In this document: positions 49,277 through 58,846 of the stretch, one piece after another | Layout of the letters: each line of letters starts with the position of its first letter | Position numbering within the stretch: the first letter of the stretch is position 1 | Origin: SIG299 sp045531955 | Lineage (GTDB): Bacteria; Bacillota; Clostridia; Lachnospirales; Lachnospiraceae | Length of the DNA stretch: 64,000 nucleotides | Reading direction: 5' to 3' | NCBI GenBank assembly: GCA_045531955.1 | Contig: JAZSFC010000029.1 | Location: forward strand, 26,471 to 90,470 | Translations under genes and position numbers: made by a program | Notes under the pieces: generated by a model | Told to the model about the DNA's origin: nothing | The model's input: only the letters and a program-made list of their open reading frames with translations | Database searches by the model: none

Positions 49277-50413
49277 ATGATTGTTAAAAATAAAAAGATA
49301 CTATGGATAGGAACAGCGATTCTTTTACTGATGTTCGGCATGACCGGTTGTGCCAGGGTATTGGAAACTGCTTCTGACCGTTTTGATGCCGCCGTGGGAG
49401 ATATCCTTTCCTCAGGACAGGATTCCTACAGTGATAACGGGAATGTGGCTATCCGGATACTTACGGCAACGCCTAGTCCGGAACCAACTCTTTCGCCTAC
49501 ACCAACTTTGACGCCGACGCCAACGCCAAGACCGGCAAATGTGGAACCGGATGGGGAAAAGGTTGATGAATGGGTATATGCGAATACAACAGTAAATATC
49601 CGTGCCAGATGGAATGCGGATTCTCCTGTGGTAGGTACATTAAATGAAAATGACCAGATTCACCGGGTGGCAGTTTTAGAAAACGGTTGGTCCAAAGTAA
49701 GCTACAACAATGAGTATGCTTATGTGCGCAGTGATTATTTGACTACACAGCGTCCGAGTGTTCCGGGGTTTGTGCATTTGGATACGGTACAGTATGCCTA
49801 TAATGCGGTTTTAAACGGCGAAGATGTAATTATGTTGGGTGTGCAGAATATTTTGCAGAAACCGGACTTGCCGGCAGGACCGGAAATTACCTGTCTGACC
49901 ATTGTCCTGCATTACCTTGGCGATTATCCGGACAAGGTTTCACTGGCAGAAAATTATCTGACTATTGCAGAGCCGGGAACTGCTTCCCCGTATGAGGCGT
50001 ATCTTGGAGACCCAAAGGTGGCAGCAGGCAGTTACGGATGCTATGCTCCGGTTATTGTAGATGCGGCAAATCGTTATTTTACCGACAAGGGCAATACCAG
50101 AAAGAACGCCATGGATGTATCCGGAAGTACATTGGATGAGTTGCTTGATTTTGTAAAGAACGGTACACCGGTTATTGTATGGGGCACTACAAATCTTGTG
50201 GAATCCAAAGTCACTGCTGAATGGGAAATAAACGGGGAAGTGATTCAGTGGCAGGGCTATGAACATTGTACGGTATTGATTGGTTATAACAAAACAAGAG
50301 GTACGGTAATTGTAGCGGACCCGCTTCGGGGAATTGTAGAATTCGACATGGAAAAATATTATCAACGATATAAAGAACAGCATATGAATGCGGTGATTAT
50401 TTCGAACCGCTAG
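49277..50413 (+). CDS. Lipoprotein with SH3 and C39-like peptidase domains
   Basis: This is a 378-residue lipoprotein. The signal peptide ends at MTGC (lipobox, Cys near 25). A Thr-Pro linker (about 68-92) leads to an SH3_3 domain (about 98-155: TVNIRARWNADSPVVG, then GWSKVSYNNEYAYVRSDYL). A C39-like peptidase domain follows (about 185-375) with Cys in EITCLTIVLHYLG, His in YEHCTVLIGYN and Asp in VADPLRG. It probably binds cell wall and cleaves a peptide bond outside the membrane. The ATG at 49277 is preferred to 49271 because of ribosome-site spacing. Confidence 0.8.
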   Translation: MIVKNKKILWIGTAILLLMFGMTGCARVLETASDRFDAAVGDILSSGQDSYSDNGNVAIRILTATPSPEPTLSPTPTLTPTPTPRPANVEPDGEKVDEWVYANTTVNIRARWNADSPVVGTLNENDQIHRVAVLENGWSKVSYNNEYAYVRSDYLTTQRPSVPGFVHLDTVQYAYNAVLNGEDVIMLGVQNILQKPDLPAGPEITCLTIVLHYLGDYPDKVSLAENYLTIAEPGTASPYEAYLGDPKVAAGSYGCYAPVIVDAANRYFTDKGNTRKNAMDVSGSTLDELLDFVKNGTPVIVWGTTNLVESKVTAEWEINGEVIQWQGYEHCTVLIGYNKTRGTVIVADPLRGIVEFDMEKYYQRYKEQHMNAVIISNR

Positions 50414-50418
50414 AATTC

Positions 50419-50480
50419 AAAACACCATATTCTGTATGAACCCGCTATCGCTAACGGTTCGTACAGGAATATGGTGTTTT
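50419..50480. terminator. Bidirectional terminator
   Basis: A stem of over 20 bp (AAAACACCATATTC arm with GAATATGGTGTTTT) joins convergent genes. Confidence 0.85.
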
Positions 50481-50488
50481 TATGATGC

Positions 50489-51181
50489 TTATTCAGTTAC
50501 AAGCTTCTTTTGTTTGCTTCTATGCACAAAATAAAGCGTAAGAAGTACAAGACATCCGGCGAGTACCGTGCCTACGATAATCAGGGCACACTGCATAAAG
50601 AAGCGTTCCGGTAAAAACAGGATAATCGGGTCTTCCGTTGGGGAAAAGAGCCAGTCATCATTGTTAAAGACGATTTGATGGAACAATACAAAAATACGGT
50701 TAAAGTCGATGGCGCAGGCGGCACCGATGAGAAGCGGAAGCACACATACAATAACCGGTGATGCGAGCATCCAGGAAGTACTCTCACGTTTATGCTGCAT
50801 GAAAATCAAACTTGCTAAAAATAAAGGTGTTACAAACAGCATTACAAAAAAGAGGTTAAAAATAACTTTTACTTCCTCAAAATGGGAGACGCCGCTGGCG
50901 CTTTCCGGAAGGGACGGAAAATCAAGCTCTCCTTCCTGGAACGGACTGCACCAGTCAATCAATGCATCATAGTTTTCTTTGATAATATCTACAGAGTACC
51001 CGGTTTCTGCGGATATGCGTTCCATGCCCATGTAATAAAACGGTCGGAAGTAAATGGCAACGGTAAGCCCCAGGGATATAAAGAAAATGAGGAACAGGAT
51101 ACCGATGGCACCGTTGGTTAACCAGGTAAAAAGACGGTTGTCTTTATGAATCAGCCAGCGTAACAAGAAATTATTGTTCAT
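50489..51181 (-). CDS. Integral membrane protein, DUF1461/TIGR01906 type
   Basis: This is a 230-residue protein with about four membrane helices (about 25-45, 105-125, 137-157 and 197-220). The loop SHFEEVKVIFNLFF and the extracellular NNDDWLFSPTEDPIILFLP, then PERFF, match the DUF1461 family of Firmicute membrane proteins with unknown function. AGGAGGTTTTTCC precedes the start on the minus strand. It is divergent from lacZ; no functional link is known. Confidence 0.75.
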   Translation of the reverse strand: MNNNFLLRWLIHKDNRLFTWLTNGAIGILFLIFFISLGLTVAIYFRPFYYMGMERISAETGYSVDIIKENYDALIDWCSPFQEGELDFPSLPESASGVSHFEEVKVIFNLFFVMLFVTPLFLASLIFMQHKRESTSWMLASPVIVCVLPLLIGAACAIDFNRIFVLFHQIVFNNDDWLFSPTEDPIILFLPERFFMQCALIIVGTVLAGCLVLLTLYFVHRSKQKKLVTE

Positions 51182-51214
51182 GGAAAAACCTCCTGTAAAA
51201 CGAATAGTCTATAG

Positions 51215-51243
51215 TTGTATTTTAAAGGCTATTGGGGTATAAT
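51215..51243 (+). promoter_or_regulatory. lacZ promoter
   Basis: TTGTAT (51215-51220), 17 bases, TATAAT (51238-51243), 37 bases before the ATG. Confidence 0.75.
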
Positions 51244-51280
51244 TCAATACGGAAAATGAATCTTTTCGGGAGGTTTTGAT

Positions 51281-54200
51281 ATGGGTTTTGATTATAACCT
51301 GCTGGCAGACCCTAAGGTGTTTCAAATTAACCGTCTGGCGGCACATTCCAATCACAAATATTATAAAAATGTAAAAGAAGCAGAAGCAGGAAAGACAAGC
51401 TTTGTAACATCCTTAAACGGCATCTGGAAGTTCCATTATGCGAAAAATCTGGAGCAGACGATTTCCGGGTTTGAAGCACCGGAAGTGAATTGTGACAGCT
51501 GGGATGACATCCGGGTTCCGGGTAGTATTCAGCTACAGGGTTACGGTGCACCGCAGTATGTCAATGTTATCTATCCATGGGACGGTCACGAGCTGATTAA
51601 ACCGGGTCAGATTCCGGAAGAAGAACATCCGGTGGCAAGCTATGTCACTTATTTTACTTTGGATAAGGAATGGAAAAACCAGCCGGTATATATCTCCTTC
51701 CAGGGTGTGGAAAGCGCCCTGGCGCTTTGGTGCAACGGGGAATTTGTAGGCTATGCGGAAGATACCTTCACCCCGTCAGAATTTGATTTAACTCCATATG
51801 TAAAGCGGCAGGGAGAAAATAAGCTGGCAGTACAGGTGTTTAAGTATTCCTCCGGTTCCTGGCTGGAGGACCAGGACTTCTTCCGTCTGTCCGGTATTTT
51901 CCGTGATGTTTATTTATATACCGTACCGGAAGTACATATGCGGGATTTATTTGTGAAGGCAGGCCTGGCAGATAATTATATTGACGGCACACTGGAAATC
52001 GAAGCAGAGCTTACCGCTTCCGGTAGTGTAAAGTACGCGTTGTATGAAGTGCAGGGGGTGGAAATCAAGAAATTGGCAGAGAAAGCCGTTTTGACCGGAG
52101 CATTAAAGGGAAAGAGCAGCTTACAAAAAGCATCTGCTATGTTGAAAGCACCAAAGGCATGGAGTGCGGAAGCACCAAACTTATATGAACTGGTGCTGGA
52201 AGTATATGACGAAAAGGGAAAGCTTTCTGAGGTGGTCCGTCAGAGAGTAGGCTTCCGACGCTTTGAAATGAAGGACGGCATTATGCTGTTTAACGGCAAA
52301 CGGATTGTATTCAAGGGTGTGAACCGTCATGAACTGAGCTGTGATAACGGACGGAGTCTGACAAAGGAAGAGATGTTAACCGACATCCTTACCATGAAAC
52401 AGAATAATATTAATGCCATCCGTACCTGTCATTATCCGGACCAGCCAATCTTTTTTGATTTATGCGATGAATACGGATTTTATGTGATTGATGAAACCAA
52501 TTTAGAAACCCACGGAACCTGGTGCAAGCCGGGCTGGGCAGATAAGGATACTTTGCCGGGCAACACAACACCTTGGAAGGATATTGTTCTGGACCGTGCC
52601 CGTTCCATGCAGGAAAGAGATAAAAACCATCCGAGTATTGTGATTTGGTCCTGCGGTAACGAGGCCTTTGGCGGTAAGAATATCAAGGCAATGTCCGATT
52701 TGTTCCATAAAAGAGACAACACCAGACTGGTGCATTACGAAGGCGTATTTAACGACAGAAGCGTTCCGGATATTAGTGATATGGAAAGTCAGATGTATAC
52801 GAAGGTTTGGGACATTAAACGTTTCCTGAAAGAACATCCGGAGAAACCGTTTATCTGCTGTGAGTATACCCACTCCATGGGTAATTCCAACGGCGCTATG
52901 CATAAGTATACCGAACTGGCAAGGGAAGAAAAACGTTATCAGGGCGGATTTATCTGGGATTATATTGACCAGGGCTTCCGCTTAAAGAGCCGTACCGGAA
53001 AAGAATACTTTGGTTATGGCGGCGATTATAATGACCGTCCGAACGACGGAAATTTCTGCGGCAACGGTATTGCTTTTGCTGACCGGACCGCTACACCAAA
53101 GATGCAGGAGGTTAAATTTAACTACCGCAACCTGATTGTAACACCGGGTAAGGAATCGGTGCAGATTTTCAATGACCACTTGTTTACAGATGCCAATGCC
53201 TATACCGCAGTGGCAACCCTGGAAAAGGAAGGCGTACTTTTAGCAAAGGCGGTATTTACCGCTGATGCAGCACCCCAGACGGAGGCAGAGGTTCCTTATC
53301 CGGCTGAATTTACTAAAGCAGTGAAGGCGGCCAAAGAAGCAGGAGAATATGCCGTTACCGTATCTTTTAGACTGAAGGAAGATACTCTGTGGGCAAAGGC
53401 CGGTCATGAGGTGACTTTTGGTCAGTATGTTTATTCTGTGAAGGAAGAAGCTGTGGGGGTAACCATGCTGACAGAGGCAGTGAAAGCAGCAGGAAATACG
53501 GATACAGCGCCGGTTTTTGTGGAAAGTCCGGGACATATCGGTGTGAAAGGACGCCATTTCCATTATATTTTTGCCAGAGGCGGCAAGAGCATGGTGTCCA
53601 TGAAATATGCCGGCAGGGAGCTTATCATAGAGCCGCCGGTACCGAATTTTTACCGTGCTGTTACCGACAATGACAGAGGATGCCGCATGCCGCAGCGTTA
53701 CGGTCAGTGGAAGCTGGCAAGCCAGTATGCGGGCGTGGCGGATTGTCAGTATTCAAAGGGAAAAGAAGTAGTATTAACCTATAAGTACAAATTCCCAACC
53801 AGTCCGGAGGGTGAATGCACCGTTACTTACCGTGTGGACGGCAGCGGAATTATCCGGGTTGCCATGGATTATATTCCGGTGGAAGGATTGCATGACATGC
53901 CGGAATTCGGCCTGATGTTGAAGCTTCCGGCAGAGCTTGATAAAGTAACTTATTACGGTTTTGGTCCGGAAGAAAATTACTGTGACAGAAATCAGGGAGC
54001 CAGACTCGGATTATTTAAGACTACCGCAAAGGAGAACATGACACCGTATCTGCTTCCGCAGGAATGCGGTAACCGTACCGGTGTGCGTTATGCAAAGATA
54101 ACCGATTACCGGGGCACCGGCGTGCAGTTTGCGGGTGAAAATCTGGAGCTTTCCGTACTGCCGTACACACCGCAGGAGATGGAAAGTGCAACCCATCATT

Positions 54201-54355
54201 TTGAACTGCCGGAGAGCAATTATACCGTAGTGCGCATTATGAAACAACAGATGGGTATTGCCGGCGACGACAGCTGGGGAGCCAGACCGCATGAGGAATA
54301 TTTGCTGGATGTAACAAAACCGGTACATTTTGAGTTTGTAATGGCTGGGTGCTAG
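51281..54355 (+). CDS. lacZ: Beta-galactosidase, GH2 family (LacZ type)
   Basis: This 1024-residue cytoplasmic enzyme hydrolyses lactose and related beta-galactosides. It has all five LacZ domains: sugar-binding (about 50-220), Ig-like (220-335), TIM barrel (335-630), Ig-like and the Bgal_small_N domain (about 750-1020). The acid/base Glu461 is in WSCGNEAFGG and the nucleophile Glu528 in CCEYTHSMGNSNG; RTCHYP is also present. No signal peptide. Length matches E. coli LacZ. A good promoter and the GGGAGG site precede it. No sugar transporter lies beside it in this window. Confidence 0.97.
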   Translation: MGFDYNLLADPKVFQINRLAAHSNHKYYKNVKEAEAGKTSFVTSLNGIWKFHYAKNLEQTISGFEAPEVNCDSWDDIRVPGSIQLQGYGAPQYVNVIYPWDGHELIKPGQIPEEEHPVASYVTYFTLDKEWKNQPVYISFQGVESALALWCNGEFVGYAEDTFTPSEFDLTPYVKRQGENKLAVQVFKYSSGSWLEDQDFFRLSGIFRDVYLYTVPEVHMRDLFVKAGLADNYIDGTLEIEAELTASGSVKYALYEVQGVEIKKLAEKAVLTGALKGKSSLQKASAMLKAPKAWSAEAPNLYELVLEVYDEKGKLSEVVRQRVGFRRFEMKDGIMLFNGKRIVFKGVNRHELSCDNGRSLTKEEMLTDILTMKQNNINAIRTCHYPDQPIFFDLCDEYGFYVIDETNLETHGTWCKPGWADKDTLPGNTTPWKDIVLDRARSMQERDKNHPSIVIWSCGNEAFGGKNIKAMSDLFHKRDNTRLVHYEGVFNDRSVPDISDMESQMYTKVWDIKRFLKEHPEKPFICCEYTHSMGNSNGAMHKYTELAREEKRYQGGFIWDYIDQGFRLKSRTGKEYFGYGGDYNDRPNDGNFCGNGIAFADRTATPKMQEVKFNYRNLIVTPGKESVQIFNDHLFTDANAYTAVATLEKEGVLLAKAVFTADAAPQTEAEVPYPAEFTKAVKAAKEAGEYAVTVSFRLKEDTLWAKAGHEVTFGQYVYSVKEEAVGVTMLTEAVKAAGNTDTAPVFVESPGHIGVKGRHFHYIFARGGKSMVSMKYAGRELIIEPPVPNFYRAVTDNDRGCRMPQRYGQWKLASQYAGVADCQYSKGKEVVLTYKYKFPTSPEGECTVTYRVDGSGIIRVAMDYIPVEGLHDMPEFGLMLKLPAELDKVTYYGFGPEENYCDRNQGARLGLFKTTAKENMTPYLLPQECGNRTGVRYAKITDYRGTGVQFAGENLELSVLPYTPQEMESATHHFELPESNYTVVRIMKQQMGIAGDDSWGARPHEEYLLDVTKPVHFEFVMAGC

Positions 54356-54385
54356 TGAGAATAAAGAAAAAAATCATGCCTGAAG

Positions 54386-54447
54386 TGACGAAATTGACGA
54401 GGTGACAACTTTGGCGTCTTTTGCAGCATAAGAAACGGTGATATAAT
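54386..54447 (+). promoter_or_regulatory. Promoter with Spo0A-like boxes before the XRE-TPR genes
   Basis: TGACGAA (54386-54392) and TGACGAG (54395-54401) resemble 0A boxes. TATAAT at 54442-54447 is a likely -10. Confidence 0.4.
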
Positions 54448-54479
54448 TATTTATCATACCAAAAAGGGGAATGGTGTAG

Positions 54480-55394
54480 ATGAATCAAAATACGCCGGTG
54501 CTAAACGATTTGATTGAGGTCGGGATTCTGATCAGAATGCTTCGCAAACGGAAGAAAATCAAACAGACGGAGCTGTTTCATGGGTTATGCACAAAAGAGG
54601 TATTTGAACGTATCGAAAGCGGCAAAGGCTTTACGGATGAATTGCTGATAGAACGGTTACTGTCCAGATTACATGTGCAATATCATTTGTTGGAATTAAC
54701 CTTATCTGATGAAGCCTTTGAACGGAAAGAGCTTCGGGCGGCAATCGAACTGTGTGTAGAAAAACAGGATACGGAGCAGGCAAAACAATTATTGCAAGCG
54801 TATGAGCGGATGAATCATAATGGAAACCTCGAATTACAATATTTCCTTTGGGTGAAAGCCCGGTTGCTGGAAAACGACAACAGGAAGGAAGCGGGCGCAT
54901 TGTATCAAAAAGCATTTTTACTAACCGGAGCGAATGTGGAACGGCGCATGCTTTCTTCCGAGGAAGTGGAAATGTATCTTGGCTATCGGCGTTGTTTGGA
55001 ACCACTGTCGGAGAAAGAGCAGACGGAAATTCTTCAATGGATAGAAAAAGAATTATTTCAGCGGCAAATTTATCCGAAAAGCTATTTTCTCATCCAACGG
55101 GATATTGCTGAAAAGTATTATCATGCAGAACAATGGCAAGCGGCATGGGACATTTGTGAAGTATGTATTTCTGTGTTGAACAGCAAGAATAAGACCTGCT
55201 GTCTGACGGAATTTTTGTTCCTACGTGCAAGGTGCAGGGAAAAACTGTTGGCAGGAGATAGGGAAGAGCAACAGGAAGAATTCCGAATGGTGTATTATAC
55301 CTGCCTGGCCTTTGGAATGGTAGCGGATGCAGAAAAGGTACTTGACTACTGCAGGGAGGAACCGGGATGGGATATTATAAATGCAGCGCAGTGA
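54480..55394 (+). CDS. XRE-TPR regulator 1 (RRNPP-like)
   Basis: This is a 304-residue regulator. Residues about 10-70 form an XRE-type HTH (VGILIRMLRKRKKIKQTELF, CTKEVFERIESGKGFTDE) and the rest a helical TPR-like solenoid (about 80-300). This domain order is that of RRNPP regulators (Rgg, PlcR, PrgX), which bind short imported peptides. The last 28 bases overlap the next regulator gene in another frame. AAAAAGGGGAATGG precedes the start. Peptide sensing is inferred from architecture and from the small exported-peptide gene nearby. Confidence 0.8.
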   Translation: MNQNTPVLNDLIEVGILIRMLRKRKKIKQTELFHGLCTKEVFERIESGKGFTDELLIERLLSRLHVQYHLLELTLSDEAFERKELRAAIELCVEKQDTEQAKQLLQAYERMNHNGNLELQYFLWVKARLLENDNRKEAGALYQKAFLLTGANVERRMLSSEEVEMYLGYRRCLEPLSEKEQTEILQWIEKELFQRQIYPKSYFLIQRDIAEKYYHAEQWQAAWDICEVCISVLNSKNKTCCLTEFLFLRARCREKLLAGDREEQQEEFRMVYYTCLAFGMVADAEKVLDYCREEPGWDIINAAQ

Positions 55395-56305
55395 TTAAAA
55401 TGCGCAGGGATGTATTGCAATCCAAACGGGAAGACTATGATGTGGAGGGACCTGCCGGAATGACGGTGTATCGCCTGGAAAAGGGCAAGCACAAAGGAAC
55501 CGAAAAAACATTTCGAAGTCTGACCCGTTCCATGGGTCTGGAGGAAAGTCTGGGACAGGGAATATTAAAGACTTCGGAAATGGAACATTTAAATGCTTTG
55601 AATGAGATTATGTGGAGCATCCGGGACGGCCAAATGCAAAGTGCTGAAGAACTGATGGAAAAGCTTCGGAATCAGATTGATGTGAATGTGCCAAGAAATA
55701 AGCAATACATTGTAGCAAAGTATGCAGAATTACAGTACAGAAAAGGTCTGATAACGGAACAGGAATATGAAGAAAAAATAAGAGAAGCATTGTCCTGCAC
55801 AGTTTTGTCTTTTGAAACAAAGGGAACGGAGGGCTGGCCGTTTCATGACGAAGAACTGGTATTACTGATTTTACTGAATAACAGGTTAAAACTCCAAAAA
55901 AAGTATGAAGAGCAGAAAACACTGGCAGAACATATTCTGCATATCTTAGAGCAGGGATATTTAAACTCTGAACTAAGGAACAGATATTATGTTTTGGCTA
56001 TGCTGGCATTGGCAGACGCCTTAGGAAGTATGGGTGAGCACAGGGAGGCTCTCCGGCTGGACCGGGAGGCAATTGCAATATGCAAAGAGAAGCAGGAATT
56101 GCGCAGTATAGAATATATATATTATGATATTCATTGGAATTACTGGCAAATAAAAAAGCAAGAGACATTAACAGATGCAGAAGAATCAGAAGCTTATCAA
56201 TGTCTCTTGCAAGCATATTATGTAAGTAAAGCCAAAGGAAAGTCGAAAGACTTATATAAAAGAAAGTTGATGGAGCATTATCCACAAAATTTAGTTTCTG
56301 GTTAA
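55367..56305 (+). CDS. XRE-TPR regulator 2 (RRNPP-like, diverged HTH)
   Basis: This 312-residue protein has a diverged HTH at its N-terminus (IKMRRDVLQSKREDYD, then MTVYRLEKGKHKGTEKTF) and TPR-like helices after it (about 80-305). It starts inside the end of regulator 1 (GGGAGGAACC ribosome site), so both are made from one message. The HTH keeps the YRLEKGK turn but lacks a typical helix 2, so DNA binding may be weak. Its last 15 bases overlap the end of the convergent peptide gene at 56291-56449. Confidence 0.75.
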   Translation: MGYYKCSAVIKMRRDVLQSKREDYDVEGPAGMTVYRLEKGKHKGTEKTFRSLTRSMGLEESLGQGILKTSEMEHLNALNEIMWSIRDGQMQSAEELMEKLRNQIDVNVPRNKQYIVAKYAELQYRKGLITEQEYEEKIREALSCTVLSFETKGTEGWPFHDEELVLLILLNNRLKLQKKYEEQKTLAEHILHILEQGYLNSELRNRYYVLAMLALADALGSMGEHREALRLDREAIAICKEKQELRSIEYIYYDIHWNYWQIKKQETLTDAEESEAYQCLLQAYYVSKAKGKSKDLYKRKLMEHYPQNLVSG

Positions 56306-56449
56306 AATGCTGATATCAATCACATCCTCTTCATCTCCGCAAAGAGAAATTCCGTAGTTGGCATCGGAAGCACTGCCCCAAGGTGTGATTGAAACAAAAA
56401 GAGCAACTGCTAAAAGAAACGGAACAATTTTTTTCATAAGTTTTTTCAT
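56291..56449 (-). CDS. 52-residue exported peptide precursor (candidate pheromone)
   Basis: On the minus strand a frame reads MKKLMKKIVPFLLAVALFVS, continues ITPWGSASDANYGISLCGDE and ends EDVIDISILTRN. A classic signal peptide is followed by about 24 acidic residues and a hydrophobic C-terminus (DISILTRN). AAGGAGG lies 8 bases before the ATG. The gene is convergent with, and overlaps by 15 bases, the second XRE-TPR regulator. Small exported precursors beside TPR regulators usually supply the signalling peptide, commonly its C-terminal 5-10 residues. That assignment is inference; the gene itself is well supported. Confidence 0.7.
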   Translation of the reverse strand: MKKLMKKIVPFLLAVALFVSITPWGSASDANYGISLCGDEEDVIDISILTRN

Positions 56450-56510
56450 GGTGAAAACCTCCTTAAATTTTTTATGTAATGAAATCGTAGCATTGACTAC
56501 TGCAGAAAGA

Positions 56511-56567
56511 CCATAACAAAAACGACGCTTTTTTAAATTTTCTAAAAAAGCGTCGTTTTTGTTATGG
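56511..56567. terminator. Perfect 25-bp inverted repeat, bidirectional terminator
   Basis: Arms 56511-56535 and 56543-56567 (CCATAACAAAAACGACGC...) are perfectly complementary around a 7-base loop. T-runs lie on both sides of the GC core ACGACGC/GCGTCGT. It separates the peptide gene from the next operon. Confidence 0.75.
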
Positions 56568-56637
56568 TGTGGCAGAAAAGGCTACTTTACAATTAATCCA
56601 AAGGGTTTTACGAAAAAGTATGCAAAGGAGAAGGCGC

Positions 56638-58803
56638 ATGAAAAAACAAAAGATATTTTTCTTACTTGTGTTACTGGGACTTTGTCTGTCCAAGGGTTAT
56701 TCTGTCCGGGCAGAGGAAATTGAAGTGCTGCGTGGGGAAGAAGAGGAAACAGAATTTTTCCTGGAGGGCAGTGAAGCGGTGTATTCAGTATATGGGGAAC
56801 TAAAAAACACCGGAGATTATGTTCTGATAAAAAGTCCTCAGGAAGATAATGGGAGTGTATATCAGGCAGAAAAAATCTCGGAGGATGACACTTGTACCGG
56901 AATACTTTTATCCCGTAGAAGCGATAACGGCAATGGGGTGTGGCTGCGTCTTAAAGTGAATGGATTCCGTATCGGAACAGAAACCATCTGTTGGGAGAAT
57001 ATAAGGATGACGGATGAAAACGGCGGCTGGCTCACGGGAGTAGAGCTTCCGGATATCACGGTAAGGGTGCTTCCGAATCCGCTGGAGGTTTCTGTGGTGG
57101 GCGACCAGGGAGATAACGGCTGGTATACCGGACCGGTAACGGTTACGGTGTCTGATAAGGATGCGGAAAGTATTTGGTATGATTTAGGTGAAGGTAAAAA
57201 AGAATATACAGAGCCATTTCAGATACGTTACGGGGAAACAGAACTGGTGGTTAGCTCTGATGACGGTTTCGGCTACAGAAAGGAAGAAAACTGTTATATT
57301 GCCATAGATTCTGTTGCACCGGTAGTGACGGCTTCTGTAGAGGGAACCTCATGGCAGCGGGAGAACATTGTAATCGAGGTGACTTGTCAGGATGGTGCCT
57401 CCGGTATTGACTGGGCGTTTTGGGCAATCTCCGACAGTAGGGAGTATACTAACAGCTGGGAGACGTTGCCGGAAAAGGAAACGATTACCGTAGAGCAGGA
57501 TGGTGTTTGGTACCTGCATGTGTCTGCAAGGGATACGGCAGGAAATAAAACGGAAAAGGTGTACGGACCATATCGGAAGGATGGAAGAAAGCCGGACATC
57601 TGTTTTGAAAACCTGCAGAACGGACAGCTGGCAGAAGAGGGTATCCTGCCACAGATTACGGTGGAAGAATCCGGCTCGGGAATAAAACAAATCACATATC
57701 TGTTAGACGGAGAAACATGGAACGAGGAGCAGATTACCGGAAAGGGTAAGCATACTTTGACGGTAACGGCAGAGGATTTTGCCGGAAATATCTGCACAGA
57801 AACGGTGAATTTTTCTATTTATGACAGTATTAAGGTGACAGCGGAAGTCGGAAACTGCCATTATACCGGAACCGCAAGCTGCTCTGCACTGGTACTGTAT
57901 CACGGAGAACCGCTGGCAGGGGCAATGGCAGAATTTTATATCAACGGAGAAAGTGTTGGAACAAAGGAAACAAACGAAGAGGGCATGGTGTGGATGCATG
58001 TTCCGATGGAGCTTTCCCCACAGGAAGCAACCCTGACCGTAGTGGTGCCGCAGGATGATGAGAACTTCCTGCTGGGTGCAGAAGATAGTGACAGCTTTAT
58101 CATAAAGGCAGAAAAAGCGTGGCTGGTTTACAGCGGAGATTATCATGTGTGGTACGGTGACCCGCTGCGGGTTTATTTGACAATGGGAGAACTGCCGGAC
58201 TTCAGAAAGGGGGATATTACCCGGGCAGAGGTTTTGGTAGAGCTGTACAAAATAGAAAATGATGGAAGTAAATACTTTGTGGAGGAAGCATATCTGACGC
58301 CGGATGAGAGAGGAACTGCACGGTGTGAATTTTATCCGGAAACCGGTTTATATGAGTTACAAGTGTCCTTTACGGAAACCAGCTGCTATACAGGAGAAAC
58401 GCTGGTGCTTCATCCGGCAGTATTTCATATTGACGCAGACCTTGACTGGGAGGGTGGAAGTCTTTTACTGGATTTGCCGCAGCTGGGAGTTTATGCAAAC
58501 ATAGGCTTTACCTTCCTGCCACCGTCTCTGGAGGCAGAGGTGGAAGTACGGATTCCGGGAACCGGTATTACCCTGACGGAAAATAAGCTTACGGGCTATG
58601 ACCTGGATATGAACGGACTGGTGCTTTATGGCAGGGCAGTAAATCCGGCGGACGGAACAAGCTACAGCTATGAAGTACGGACAGGATATACCATGGGCTT
58701 TCTTTTGGATGAACTGGAAACCTTTATCTGGAAGGGCGAAGACAAGACAAAGGAACCGGTGTATCACTTTGAGTGGAGTGCAGCCTTTGGAATAGCAGAA
58801 TAG
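56638..58803 (+). CDS. Secreted protein with Ig-like repeats
   Basis: This is a 721-residue exported protein (MKKQKIFFLLVLLGLCLS, cleavage near VRA-EE). Several tandem Ig-like beta-sandwich repeats are visible at about 155-420 (IAIDSVAPVVTASVEGTSWQ, VSARDTAGNKTE, VTAEDFAGNICTE), the pattern of bacterial Ig-like surface repeats. A large-molecule-like domain at about 425-520 is followed by an unassigned C-terminus. No anchor is seen. CAAAGGAGAAG fits the ATG at 56638. It lies 43 bases before the giant subtilase/YD protein and is probably its operon partner. Confidence 0.8.
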   Translation: MKKQKIFFLLVLLGLCLSKGYSVRAEEIEVLRGEEEETEFFLEGSEAVYSVYGELKNTGDYVLIKSPQEDNGSVYQAEKISEDDTCTGILLSRRSDNGNGVWLRLKVNGFRIGTETICWENIRMTDENGGWLTGVELPDITVRVLPNPLEVSVVGDQGDNGWYTGPVTVTVSDKDAESIWYDLGEGKKEYTEPFQIRYGETELVVSSDDGFGYRKEENCYIAIDSVAPVVTASVEGTSWQRENIVIEVTCQDGASGIDWAFWAISDSREYTNSWETLPEKETITVEQDGVWYLHVSARDTAGNKTEKVYGPYRKDGRKPDICFENLQNGQLAEEGILPQITVEESGSGIKQITYLLDGETWNEEQITGKGKHTLTVTAEDFAGNICTETVNFSIYDSIKVTAEVGNCHYTGTASCSALVLYHGEPLAGAMAEFYINGESVGTKETNEEGMVWMHVPMELSPQEATLTVVVPQDDENFLLGAEDSDSFIIKAEKAWLVYSGDYHVWYGDPLRVYLTMGELPDFRKGDITRAEVLVELYKIENDGSKYFVEEAYLTPDERGTARCEFYPETGLYELQVSFTETSCYTGETLVLHPAVFHIDADLDWEGGSLLLDLPQLGVYANIGFTFLPPSLEAEVEVRIPGTGITLTENKLTGYDLDMNGLVLYGRAVNPADGTSYSYEVRTGYTMGFLLDELETFIWKGEDKTKEPVYHFEWSAAFGIAE

Positions 58804-58846
58804 AGGAAGAGGCAGACCGGGTAGGCCTGCCGGAAAGGAAATAAGC

